This document shows positions 34,672-43,200 of a DNA stretch of 64,000 nt, one piece after another. The notes below the pieces were generated by a model that ran no database searches, was not told the DNA's origin, and saw only the letters and a list, made by a program, of their open reading frames with translations. The position numbers were made by a program, and so were the translations under genes. Source of the DNA: Sandaracinaceae bacterium (GTDB lineage: Bacteria > Myxococcota_A > Polyangia > Polyangiales > Houyiibacteriaceae); contig JACKEJ010000007.1 of the NCBI GenBank assembly GCA_020633055.1, positions 620,001-684,000 on the forward strand, read 5' to 3'. Each line of letters begins with the position of its first letter. The first letter of the stretch is position 1.

Positions 34672-35694
34672 GTGAGCGGCGGCGCCGCTGCGCCGCGCGT
34701 GTCCGTCGTGATGCCCGCGCGCAACGCCGAGGCGACCTTGGGCCTCGCGCTGGAGAGTGTCCTCGCGAGCCAGGACGTGTCGCTGGAGCTGCTGGTGGTC
34801 GACGACGGATCCCGAGACGCAACGCGCGCGCTGGCAGAGGGCGCGATGTCCCGCGACGCGCGCGTGCGCGTGGTCCGTGGCGCTGGAGCGGGCATCGCCC
34901 AAGCGCTGAACCTCGGGGTCGCCCTAGCACGCGCGGAGTTGATCGCGCGCATGGACGCGGACGACTGGTGTCACCCCGAGCGCCTGGCAGCCCAGGTAGC
35001 GCGCTTCGCGGCCGATCCGTCCGAGCGCCTGGGTGCGCTCGGAACACGGGTAGGTGTCTTCGGGGCAGCGCCCAGCGCCGGGTTCATGCGCTTCGTGGGC
35101 TGGCAGAACAGCCTGGTCACGGCGGTGGAGCACGCGCGCGACCTCTTCGTGGACGCTCCCTTGTGTCATCCCAGCGTGATGCTGAGGCGCAGCACATTGC
35201 TGGCCGTCGGGGGGTACGACGAAGGGGACGTCGCGGAGGACTACGAGCTCTTCCTGCGCATGGACCGCGCGGGTTACACACTGGAGAAGTTGCCCCGCGA
35301 GCTGCTGCGGTGGCGACGACACGAGGGGCAGACGACCTTCACGGACCCGCGCTTCTCCGTGCCGAGCATGCGCGCCCTCAAGGCGCGCTACCTGGCGCCC
35401 GCCCTGGCCGCGAGCGAGCGCGAACTGGTGGTCTGGGGCGCTGGGCGCGACGGGCGGCGCTTCGCGCGCGCGCTGCAGCCCTTCGGACTCGCCCCCCGAG
35501 CGTTCGTGGACATCGATCCGAAGAAGCTCGGGCGCATCGCCCAGGGGGCGCCCATCGTCCGCCCCGAGCAGCTGCGCCCCGAGACCGACGTCGTCGTCGC
35601 CTCGGTCGGGGTCGAGGGCGCGCGGGAGCTCATCCGCGACCACCTGCTCGGCATCGGCATGGTGGAAGGCGAAGGCTTCTTCTGCGTCGCGTGA
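34672..35694 (+). CDS. Family 2 glycosyltransferase
   Basis: 340 aa. GT-A fold glycosyltransferase: RVSVVMPARNAEATL, LLVVDDGSRDATR, and the metal-binding DADD in LIARMDADDW, then DAPLCHPSVMLRR and VAEDYELFLRM. After residue about 250 a Rossmann-like segment (LVVWGAGRDGRRFARAL) forms a second domain resembling sugar-nucleotide-binding or CoA-binding-like folds. The GTG at 34672 begins one base after the preceding stop, so the two genes are co-transcribed. The acceptor is unknown. Confidence 0.88.
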   Translation: MSGGAAAPRVSVVMPARNAEATLGLALESVLASQDVSLELLVVDDGSRDATRALAEGAMSRDARVRVVRGAGAGIAQALNLGVALARAELIARMDADDWCHPERLAAQVARFAADPSERLGALGTRVGVFGAAPSAGFMRFVGWQNSLVTAVEHARDLFVDAPLCHPSVMLRRSTLLAVGGYDEGDVAEDYELFLRMDRAGYTLEKLPRELLRWRRHEGQTTFTDPRFSVPSMRALKARYLAPALAASERELVVWGAGRDGRRFARALQPFGLAPRAFVDIDPKKLGRIAQGAPIVRPEQLRPETDVVVASVGVEGARELIRDHLLGIGMVEGEGFFCVA

Positions 35695-35702
35695 CCGCCC
35701 GT

Positions 35703-35735
35703 TAAAGAAAGGCGGCCCGCCGAAACGGGCCGCCT
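35703..35735 (-). terminator. Intrinsic terminator of the sigma factor gene
   Basis: A 10-bp GC-rich stem (35710-35719 with 35726-35735, loop CCGAAA on the plus strand). Read on the minus strand it is followed by TTTCTTTAAC. It closes the sigma factor transcript and probably also the convergent glycosyltransferase transcript. Confidence 0.8.
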
Positions 35736-35778
35736 CAGTGCGGAAAGATGGGCCACCGAGGCAGCCCGGAGCGAGGAA

Positions 35779-37347
35779 TCACTCCTTGATTTGACGGCGG
35801 ATCTTGCCGAGCGCCTGCTCCTGGAGCTGGCGGATGCGCTCGCGGGACAGGTTGTACTTGTCGCCGATCTCCTTCAGCGTGAGCTCGTCCTCGTTGTCGA
35901 GGCCGAAGCGCCAGCGCAGGATGCGGGCCTCCATCGGCGTGAGCGTCTCGAGCAGACGGCGGACCTCTTCGCTCCACTTCTGGCTGACGAGCTGCTCGTA
36001 CGGGGTGGGCACGTTCTCCTGCTCGAGGAAGTCGATGAACTTGCGGCCGTCCTCGTCGTTGACGGGGCGGTCCAGCGAGAACGGGGTCTCGGCCCAGTAG
36101 CCCTTGATCTTCTCGAGCTTGTCGGCCGCGATACCGGTCTCCTTCTCGAGCTCCTCGGGCGTGGGCTCCTTGCCGGTGCGCGTGGTGATGGCCTGAGTGG
36201 CACGGGCGACGCGGTTGTAGGTGTCCAGCATGTGGACGGGGATGCGGACGGCGCGGCCCTTGTCGGCCAGCGCGCGGCTGATGGCGTGACGAATCCACCA
36301 CGACGCGTAGGTGCTGAAGCGGTAGCCGCGGTTGTGGTCGAAGCGCTCGACGGCCTTCATGAGGCCGATGTTGCCCTCTTGGATGAGGTCGATGAGGGGC
36401 AGGCGGCCACGGTTGTAGCGGCGCGCGATGCTCACGACGAGGCGCAGGTTGGCGGCGACGAAGCGGTTCTTGGCGCGCTGCTGCTCCTTCTGCGCCTTGC
36501 GGACGCCCTGCAGGTAGCGGCGGAACGAGACGGTGATGCGCACCTCGTCGCCCACGATGTCGCGCTCCTCGGCGAACTCACCCGCCAGGCGATGCACGGC
36601 CTTGTCGGCCTCCTGCACGAACAAGCGGTCGCTGTCGACGGCGCGCAAGCGGGTGCTGGCGGCGAGGGCCAGCGAGTCCCACTTCTCCTGCTGCTTCTTC
36701 GAGATCTTGGCGCGCTTGGCGGCGCGCACCATCTTGCGCATGGCGACAAGCTCGGTGACGGGCTCCTCGAGGTTCTGCGCCTCGATGATGGCGGCCACGG
36801 TCTCGAACGCCTGCATGTTGGCGAACAGGGCCTCCCAGTACGCGATCTCGAGCTGCTCGACGTTGCGGGCGGCCTCGATCTCCTCGTGCGGCGTGAGCAC
36901 GCGGTGGCAGGCCATCTCGCGGAAGTAGCGAGACAGGGTGCTGTCGCCGGCGCCCTGACGCTCCAGCTCCTTCAGCGCCTTCTCCGCGTCGACGCGGGCC
37001 TTCTCCAGCTGCGCCTGCGAGGGCTCGGTGCGCGAGTCGTCGCGCGAGCCCATCTTGAACTCGTCACCGCCGTCCACCGCGTCGTCGTCGTCGTCGTCGT
37101 CCTGGGCGGACTTGCCGCGCGAGCGCGAGGTGGCCTCGACGAGCTTCGCCTCTGCGGTCTGTGCAGCGCGCTTGGTGGCGGTGGACTTGGTCACGGCCTT
37201 GGTCTTCGCGCCGATGGCCTTCACGGCGGTCTTGGTGGCCGCGGCCTTGACGGCGCTCTCGACCTTTTCGACCTTCTCGACCTTTTCGACCTTCTCGACC
37301 TTGGGGGAGTCTGCTGTGCGCTTACGCGCGGTCGCTGTCTTGCTCAT
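35779..37347 (-). CDS. Sigma-70 family RNA polymerase sigma factor (primary-like)
   Basis: 522 aa. Regions 1.2 (about 130-165), a long insert between 1.2 and 2.1 (about 195-285), region 2 (RFVAANLRLVVSIARRY, DLIQEGNIGLMKAVERFD, GYRFSTYASWWIRHAISRAL), region 3 (RIPVHMLDTYNRVARATQ) and region 4 (LTPMEARILRWRFGL, LKEIGDKYNLSRERIRQLQEQAL). Region 1.1 is replaced by a Lys/Glu/Ala-rich tail with KVE repeats and a run of Asp. Layout suggests group 1 or 2; region 4 departs from typical RpoD, so RpoD, RpoS-like or a paralogue are all open. ATG at 37345-37347 follows a good GAGGA site. Confidence 0.92.
   Translation of the reverse strand: MSKTATARKRTADSPKVEKVEKVEKVEKVESAVKAAATKTAVKAIGAKTKAVTKSTATKRAAQTAEAKLVEATSRSRGKSAQDDDDDDDAVDGGDEFKMGSRDDSRTEPSQAQLEKARVDAEKALKELERQGAGDSTLSRYFREMACHRVLTPHEEIEAARNVEQLEIAYWEALFANMQAFETVAAIIEAQNLEEPVTELVAMRKMVRAAKRAKISKKQQEKWDSLALAASTRLRAVDSDRLFVQEADKAVHRLAGEFAEERDIVGDEVRITVSFRRYLQGVRKAQKEQQRAKNRFVAANLRLVVSIARRYNRGRLPLIDLIQEGNIGLMKAVERFDHNRGYRFSTYASWWIRHAISRALADKGRAVRIPVHMLDTYNRVARATQAITTRTGKEPTPEELEKETGIAADKLEKIKGYWAETPFSLDRPVNDEDGRKFIDFLEQENVPTPYEQLVSQKWSEEVRRLLETLTPMEARILRWRFGLDNEDELTLKEIGDKYNLSRERIRQLQEQALGKIRRQIKE
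37258..37302 (-). repeat. Five 9-base units encoding KVE KVE... in the sigma factor
   Basis: Five consecutive 9-base units alternate between CTCGACCTT and TTCGACCTT (plus strand), giving an 18-base super-period and the peptide KVE repeated five times. The repeat lies in the disordered N-terminal tail, so its copy number could vary without breaking the frame. Confidence 0.85.
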
Positions 37348-37648
37348 GGTTCCTCGCTTCTCGAGCCGCCTCCGCTTTCCGCACGGTGGTGGCTCAGTGA
37401 CTTTCTTTCCGCTGTCCAGTGGGCGGCTGCGCTGACCGCGTGCTCGCCGTCTGTGCGCCCGACCCTTTGCATGTGCCGTGCCGACGGCTTGACTTCGCCA
37501 ACAGCGCCCGCGCAGTCCTGTTCCAACCCTTTTCGTGGGAGTTGTGAGCGAGGCTGAGGAACGGCAGCATGTCTTTCCATATGGGTCGCATTGCGCAGAT
37601 GAACAGTGGGCTTGCGACAATGAACCGTTCTGCTACGGCGCTGGTCCC
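37348..37648. other. Divergent intergenic region between the sigma factor and ABC exporter genes
   Basis: About 300 bases without a convincing gene. It must contain the sigma factor promoter (minus) and the ABC exporter promoter (plus). Bases about 37555-37645 are visibly less G+C-rich than the surroundings. Partial -35-like boxes exist on both strands (TTGACT near 37490; TTGCGC near 37593) but no well-spaced pair is convincing. Confidence 0.5.
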
Positions 37649-39325
37649 TTGCTGAGCGCACGCCAGGTCTTGACGCGTGCAGTGCGCACGCAGCTCCCCA
37701 CGGCCCTCGGCGCGGTGGCAGCGTTCATGGTCAGCGCAGCCGCCACGGCGGGTCTCGCGGCGTTGGCTGGCCCCGCCCTCGCGACCCTCGATCACCCTTC
37801 TACCAACGTCCCGACGGCGGATGCCGTGAGCCTGCTGGGCGTACGGCTCACGCCCACGCTGGCTGTCGGGGCTGCTGCGGGACTGATGCTGATGCGGGCC
37901 TTGGGACGCTACGTCGGCGCGCTGGCAGCGGGGTTCGTTCAGCAGCGGGCTGTTCGAGAACTGCGCATCCACATCCACGATCACCTGCTGCACCTCGCGC
38001 CCTCGGCCTGGGCGAGGCTGGCTCCCGGAGAACTGGCGGGGCGACTGGGTGCGGAGGTCGCAGCCGTCCGCAGTCTGGTACATATTGTAATTTCGCACAC
38101 AATCCAACACGCCTTGGTGGCGACCGCGTTGGCTACTCTCGCCATGCGGCTGGATACCCGAGTGGCCACCCTCACGCTGCTGGTGGCCGCACCTCTAGCC
38201 GGGATGACATGGTGGCTGGCCCGGGCCGCACGTCCAGCCAACCTGAGCTTGCACGTCGCGGAGGCCCGGGTGGCCGAGCTGGCCGGCGAACACGCTGGGC
38301 TGGTGCCGCTCGTGCGCGCGTACGGGGCCGAGGACTACGCCCACGCCCAGCTGATGGAGGCCGCAGCGGAGTCCGAGGCCGCAGCGATGCGGGCGTTGAT
38401 CGCTCACCAGCGCGTAGGCCCGGCGCTCGAGATGGTGGCCGCCGGACTCCTGGTGTGCGCGCTGTTCGCCAAGGGGACCCTGCCGCTCGCGCTGCCGTTC
38501 ACGACCGGCATCAGCCTGCTCGCGACCATGCTGCTGATGCTGCGCCCGCTCCAGGCCCTCGCCAGCAGCCTCCCCGTGCTCTACGCCGGCCTCGCCAGCC
38601 TCGAGCGACTCGAGCAGATGCTTCGGCTGCCGCGCGCCGCAGAGGCCGAAGACGGCACCCTACGGGAGGACGACGATGCGCCGCTGCTCTCCCTGCGGGC
38701 CGTCGGATTTTCCTACCCGGGAGGCTCCGACGTCCTGCGCGAGGTCACGCTCGACGTGCGGCCAGGCGAGCGCATCGCCCTGACGGGCCGCAGCGGCGAG
38801 GGCAAGACCACGTTGCTGATGATCCTCGCTGGCCTCTTGCCCCCGTCTCGCGGGACGCGCCAATCGGCAAGCTCCGACCTCCACATGGGAGGCATCACGT
38901 GGGTGCCGCAAGACGCGCTGTTCTTTGCCGACACGCTGCTGGCCAACGTCGCGTTCGGGGCACCCCAAGACGAAGCGCGCGCGCGCGAGGCGCTGGCGCG
39001 AGTCGGCCTCGCGACCCTGCTCGAGACACTCCCCGACGGCTTGCGCACGGTGCTGGCAGGCCGTGGGCGCCAGCTCTCGGGCGGCGAACGCCAGCGCGTG
39101 TCGATCGCGCGGGGCCTCTACCGAGCGCCCCGCGTGTTGCTGCTCGATGAGGTCACCTCCGCGCTCGACGCGCAGTCGGAAGCCGAAGTGCTGGCTACGC
39201 TCACCACCCTGACGCATGACGGCACCGCCCTGGTGTTCGTCAGCCATCGCCCGACCGTAGCCTCCTTCGCGACCCGCGTGCTGACGCTGGACGGGGGGCG
39301 GGTGCTGGGCGATGGTGCGCCGTGA
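37649..39325 (+). CDS. ABC exporter (MsbA/MDR-like half transporter)
   Basis: About 558 aa. An N-terminal membrane domain with about five to six helices (about 15-310) is fused to a nucleotide-binding domain: Walker A GRSGEGKTT, Q-loop VPQDALFF, signature LSGGERQRVSIARGL, Walker B VLLLDEVTSALD and the switch His in FVSHRP. It should act as a dimer exporting a lipid, peptide or drug; the cargo is unknown. The start is uncertain: TTG at 37649 gives a normal N-terminus, while GTG at 37535 would add a Cys-rich stretch from lower-GC DNA. It overlaps the next gene. Confidence 0.88.
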   Translation: MLSARQVLTRAVRTQLPTALGAVAAFMVSAAATAGLAALAGPALATLDHPSTNVPTADAVSLLGVRLTPTLAVGAAAGLMLMRALGRYVGALAAGFVQQRAVRELRIHIHDHLLHLAPSAWARLAPGELAGRLGAEVAAVRSLVHIVISHTIQHALVATALATLAMRLDTRVATLTLLVAAPLAGMTWWLARAARPANLSLHVAEARVAELAGEHAGLVPLVRAYGAEDYAHAQLMEAAAESEAAAMRALIAHQRVGPALEMVAAGLLVCALFAKGTLPLALPFTTGISLLATMLLMLRPLQALASSLPVLYAGLASLERLEQMLRLPRAAEAEDGTLREDDDAPLLSLRAVGFSYPGGSDVLREVTLDVRPGERIALTGRSGEGKTTLLMILAGLLPPSRGTRQSASSDLHMGGITWVPQDALFFADTLLANVAFGAPQDEARAREALARVGLATLLETLPDGLRTVLAGRGRQLSGGERQRVSIARGLYRAPRVLLLDEVTSALDAQSEAEVLATLTTLTHDGTALVFVSHRPTVASFATRVLTLDGGRVLGDGAP

Positions 39326-41817
39326 TGCGCTCTGCCCATTCGCTCGCTCGGATCGTCTCCTCCCTCTCCTTGGCCATGGTGCTGTCGTGGCAGAGCACGC
39401 CAGCCTCCGCTCGCGTGGCCCCGGCTGCGCCACCTTCGGCCATGGTTCACCTCGGGCGCCCTGCACAGCTCGTCGCGATCGACGTGCGAGCGATCGAGGC
39501 GACCCGGGGAGAACCTGGAGCGACGGTGTGGGAGCTGACGGCGAACCAACGCTCACTCGCGGCGCTTCCGTTCCGCCCCACCACCTTGTCTGCGCGAGAA
39601 CTGGCGCTCGAAGGCGGCACCGTGGCGCTTGTGGAAGCCCAAGCGGGTGTCCAACGCTACGTGTTGCTCCTCGGCCGTCGCGGCGGGCGCGCCCTGGTGC
39701 TGGACGAAGGACGCGCGGACCTGCACGGGGACCCGGGGGAGCGACGCGCACACGTGTTACGGGTCCTGGATGGAACCGACGTGGCCCACGCAGCGTCCGC
39801 GCCCCCAGCAGCGTCAGGCTCCCGTGCGGTGCGGGTGCTCCGCGCGACCGTCACGGAGCGCGTCGCCGTGTGTGGCGCGACCGAGACGTGGCTGGACGTG
39901 CAGGCGCTCGATCCACGGACGCTCGCGTTCCACCCGACGCCCCAGCCGGCGCCAGCCTCCTCGCCAACCCAGACGCAGACGGCGCGCCTCGCCCCACCAG
40001 ACTTCGCCGCCCCCCGCCTGGACGCGCTGCACTTCGACGTCGCCTCGTCCGGCGCCGGAGAGGGCTCGTACGAACGCGCCCCACGGCCCGTCGCGCTGAC
40101 GGACCGCGACGCGAGCACCGCCTGGGTCGAAGCCGAGCCAACGCGCGGGTCCGTTGCCTTTGTGACGGGGCGCTTCGACGCGCTCGAGTGGCCCGTCCGC
40201 GTCGTGAGCTTGGTGCCGTGGATGACGAACGCCCCTCCCGACGTGCGTCCACCCGCCTATGTGGATCTGGTGACGCCCGACGCGCGCGTGCGCGTGCAGG
40301 TCCCACCCGACGTGCAGCCGGGCGCGCGCTACGTGGTGACCCTCGACCCGCCAGTGGCGTTCCGGTGCGTGAGCGTGCTGCTGCCCACCCCCGCCGATCC
40401 GAACGGGGGCCACGTGGGGCTGGCGGAGCTGTCCCTGCACTCGGACTTCGACGGGCCCGACGGGCCCACGCGCCTCTTGGCCGAGCTAGCCCGAGGCGGA
40501 TCACGTGGGGTCAGCGCAGCGCGCCTGCTACGCGGGCTCGGCGAGCCCGGGGCGAACGCCATCGCGCAGGCTTGGCCGGACATGACCGCGCGCGAGCGTC
40601 GCCTGGCGGTGCGCGTCTTGAGCGACATGGCCCCCAACGAGCCCGCTGCCCGCGCCGCGCTGCTCGTCGCCGCGCGCAGCGACGACGCGGAGCTGCACGC
40701 CGCCGCCCTCGAGGCGCTGCGCAGCGCCGGGGCAGGCAACGAGCTCACGACGCTGATGAGGGACGGCGACGACGAGGCCGCCAGGGTCCTGGCCCGCGCG
40801 ATCCCCGGCCGCGCGCTGCAAGTGCTACTGCCCGCCCTGGTGGCGGAGCAGGGGGTGGCGCGCGACGGGCTCCGCCAGGCCGTCGCGGACGCCCTCGTGC
40901 GCGCGCCGGACCAGGCCGTCCCCCTGGTGGCCGAATGGGCCACGGAGGCCCAGCCCGTGGAAGCGACCGCGGTGGTGGCAGAGGCGCTCGGGCCAGCGGG
41001 CGAGGACGGGGCGACGCTGGGCACTGCGCTGCTGCGAGGCGCCGCCCCACGCGCAGAGACGTTCGAAGAGGTCTGGCGCGTGGTACGCGCCGCCGCGGCC
41101 CTTCCCTCGGACTCGGAGGTGGACGCGTGGCTCCGCGTGCGCGCGGAGACCGACGAGCGCTGGATGATCCGCGCCGAGTCCGCCACGAGCTTGCGCGCCC
41201 GCCGCTCGCCGCTCGCCACCGAGGTCGTGTTGGCGCTCGCCCGAGACGAGTTCCCGCGTGCGCGCGAGCGCGCGGCCGAGCTGCTACAGCCGACCGACGC
41301 TGGCCGGGACGCGTTGCTCCAGCTAGCGCAGCGAGACGCGTGGCCGAGGGTCCGCGCGGCGGCGGTGACCGCGCTGGGCATGGACGAGGGCGCTCGTGAG
41401 CTACTCGTAGGAGCGCTGGGCGATCCCAAGGCGCGCGTGCGGCTCGCTGCCATCGAGGCCTTCAGGACGGCTGGCGATGGGCGCGCGGCCGAGGCCGTGG
41501 CGGCGCGGCTGGCGCGGGAGAACGAGCTCGCCACCGTGCAGCGCGCCGCAGCCCGCTACCTGGGCGAGGTCTGTGCGGTGGCTCACGTTCAGACGTTGCT
41601 GGACGCGGTGGCGCGTGGTCGCCGCCCGAACGCCTACGAGCCGGACGTCGAGACCGCGGTGGTGGCCGTCGCCGCCCTCGCGCGCCTCGGCGGCCCCGAC
41701 GTGCTGGCCCAGCTCGCCGCGCTACGCGATGGGGGCCCGCCCGAGGCCATCCGCGCCGCCGCCGCACGGGGTCTCACGAGCCCCGGCGCCTGCCAAGACT
41801 CGGGCTCCGGCCACTGA
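39325..41817 (+). CDS. Exported HEAT-repeat protein with discoidin-like domain
   Basis: 830 aa with a signal peptide (SLARIVSSLSLAMVLSWQSTPASA). The middle (about 235-375) resembles a discoidin/NADase-type carbohydrate-binding beta-sandwich (VALTDRDASTAWVEAEPTRGS, VRVVSLVPW). Residues about 395-820 are HEAT-like helical repeats (VRVLSDMAPNEPAARAALL, RAAAVTALGMDEGARELLV, VRLAAIEAFRTAGDGRAAEAV). It starts at TGATG overlapping the ABC exporter stop, so the two are coupled and may form one envelope system (inference). An alternative GTG start lies at 39322. Confidence 0.8.
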   Translation: MRSAHSLARIVSSLSLAMVLSWQSTPASARVAPAAPPSAMVHLGRPAQLVAIDVRAIEATRGEPGATVWELTANQRSLAALPFRPTTLSARELALEGGTVALVEAQAGVQRYVLLLGRRGGRALVLDEGRADLHGDPGERRAHVLRVLDGTDVAHAASAPPAASGSRAVRVLRATVTERVAVCGATETWLDVQALDPRTLAFHPTPQPAPASSPTQTQTARLAPPDFAAPRLDALHFDVASSGAGEGSYERAPRPVALTDRDASTAWVEAEPTRGSVAFVTGRFDALEWPVRVVSLVPWMTNAPPDVRPPAYVDLVTPDARVRVQVPPDVQPGARYVVTLDPPVAFRCVSVLLPTPADPNGGHVGLAELSLHSDFDGPDGPTRLLAELARGGSRGVSAARLLRGLGEPGANAIAQAWPDMTARERRLAVRVLSDMAPNEPAARAALLVAARSDDAELHAAALEALRSAGAGNELTTLMRDGDDEAARVLARAIPGRALQVLLPALVAEQGVARDGLRQAVADALVRAPDQAVPLVAEWATEAQPVEATAVVAEALGPAGEDGATLGTALLRGAAPRAETFEEVWRVVRAAAALPSDSEVDAWLRVRAETDERWMIRAESATSLRARRSPLATEVVLALARDEFPRARERAAELLQPTDAGRDALLQLAQRDAWPRVRAAAVTALGMDEGARELLVGALGDPKARVRLAAIEAFRTAGDGRAAEAVAARLARENELATVQRAAARYLGEVCAVAHVQTLLDAVARGRRPNAYEPDVETAVVAVAALARLGGPDVLAQLAALRDGGPPEAIRAAAARGLTSPGACQDSGSGH

Positions 41818-41911
41818 AGAAACGGTTCTATCGCCGCGGCCACGCGTGATAGGCTCCGCCGTCGGTCTGGCAGCGGATGATCCGCAGCCCGACGCGGAGG
41901 ATCCACTCGGC

Positions 41912-42580
41912 ATGCAATCCACCCCACACGCCCCTCGCTCCCCGATGCTCACGCCGCTCGCGGCCCTCTCGTCGTCCACGGCCCGCCGGCTGGTCGGTCC
42001 CCTCGCGCTGCTGGCCCTCACGGCCTGCGGCGAGAGCGTCGAGTCCAACGTCGTCGTCGAGCGCCTCCCGGATCCCGAGCCGAACCTGCCCGAGGTGCCC
42101 GAACTGCCGCCGCCGCCCCACCCCACGCGCTACGGGGACGAGAGCTACAGCGTCTATGGCGTGCGCCACATGAGCGCCACCACGATGGATCACGACGTGG
42201 CCGTCACCGGGTACATCGTCGAGATCTACGCGCGCCCCGACTGCGACAACGAAGAGGCCTGCCCGCGCGCGGTCGCCCCGCATTTCTACATCGCCGACAC
42301 CGCGAACGAGAGCGACGCCAACAAGCGCATCATGGTCGCGGGGTACGCTTCCCGTCAGGGCGAGGTGGACGACGCCGTGGCCGAGCATCGACGCAACCGT
42401 GGTGCTCAGCAGGAGACCACGCCGGGCGGCCCGCCGCCCATCCCCACCGACCTGGCCGTTGGCAACAAGGTCACGGTGCGTGGGCGCTTCCAGCGCTACT
42501 CCGGCGTGGGCTTCTCGGCCAGCAATGGTCTCATCGAGTTCCAGGGTCACACGACCCTCGAAGCGGCCTCGGACTCTTGA
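41912..42580 (+). CDS. Putative lipoprotein
   Basis: 222 aa. A signal peptide ends in lipobox LTAC (about residue 39), followed by an acidic, Pro-rich linker (PEVPELPPPPHP) and a compact beta-rich domain (about 85-222) with a Cys pair in CDNEEACPRA and GNKVTVRGRFQRYSGVGFS, which resembles OB-fold-like exported modules. The ATG at 41912 has a GGAGG upstream; ATG 41945 would give a more usual signal length. The family is unrecognised. The stop overlaps the next start. Confidence 0.72.
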   Translation: MQSTPHAPRSPMLTPLAALSSSTARRLVGPLALLALTACGESVESNVVVERLPDPEPNLPEVPELPPPPHPTRYGDESYSVYGVRHMSATTMDHDVAVTGYIVEIYARPDCDNEEACPRAVAPHFYIADTANESDANKRIMVAGYASRQGEVDDAVAEHRRNRGAQQETTPGGPPPIPTDLAVGNKVTVRGRFQRYSGVGFSASNGLIEFQGHTTLEAASDS

Positions 42581-43131
42581 GCGTCGCCGCCTGGCTGCAG
42601 CACGCGGGTGCTCAGAACGATGTGGTCGAGTGGGCGCGCCCATTCGGTGCCGACTGGAAGGCCGCCATGGGCGCATGCCCGCGGGCGGACTGGTTGCTGA
42701 GCATCGCCGCGCGCATGCACCTGCCGCGCGAGGCGCTGGCGCGCGCCGCCATGGCCTGCGTGCGGGTGGCCCATGCGGGGCGCGACATGCCCGACGTGGC
42801 GCTTTCGGCGTTGGAGTCGGTCCACACGTGGGCCATCCACTGGGAGCCGTTTGCAAACTGCGCACGACACGCGGCGCTGTGCGAGGAGGCCGCGAAGCAC
42901 GCGCAGACCCCCGCCGAAGCCGCGTTGCTGAACGCCGTCGCCGCCGTCGCGCGCGTGCCGGACGACCCCTACGCCGCCGCGGCTGCCGCTTCGTACGCCG
43001 TGGAGCTCAGCTTGGCCCAGGCCGACGACGACGAGCTCATGTCCGTCATGCTCAGCGCGCAGAACTCGTGCGTGGAGGCCGCCCGGGTCCACCTCCCCCT
43101 GGGCCTCTTCGAGGCTGCGCGCGGCGCCTGA
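42577..43131 (+). CDS. Hypothetical helical protein
   Basis: 184 aa, starting at a TTG that overlaps the lipoprotein stop as TTGA. It is all-helical and Ala-rich, with several Cys and Trp residues (MACVRVAHAGRD, FANCARHAALCEEAA). The Ala/Cys/Trp helical pattern is loosely like some bacterial immunity-type proteins, but I cannot assign it. No signal peptide or membrane segment. Confidence 0.6.
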   Translation: MSVAAWLQHAGAQNDVVEWARPFGADWKAAMGACPRADWLLSIAARMHLPREALARAAMACVRVAHAGRDMPDVALSALESVHTWAIHWEPFANCARHAALCEEAAKHAQTPAEAALLNAVAAVARVPDDPYAAAAAASYAVELSLAQADDDELMSVMLSAQNSCVEAARVHLPLGLFEAARGA

Positions 43132-43164
43132 GCCACGTCGCGCGGCGGCTCCGACGTGCGACAG

Positions 43165-43192
43165 GTGACAAGCGGGCAGGCTTTGCGATACT
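43165..43192 (+). promoter_or_regulatory. Candidate promoter directly before trpE
   Basis: GTGACA (43165-43170), 16-base spacer, GATACT (43187-43192). Transcription would start at or within a few bases of the trpE ATG (43201), implying a leaderless or nearly leaderless mRNA. No attenuator peptide or Trp-rich leader is visible. Confidence 0.45.
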
Positions 43193-43200
43193 GCCCGGCC

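Noticed and set aside
35791..37557. Long open frame of 588 codons opposite the sigma factor
   Set aside because: Its composition is a shadow of the sigma factor coding strand; no start signal or domain supports it.
37535..37648. N-terminal extension of the ABC exporter from GTG 37535
   Set aside because: The added Cys-rich residues come from lower-GC intergenic-like DNA and fit no exporter N-terminus.
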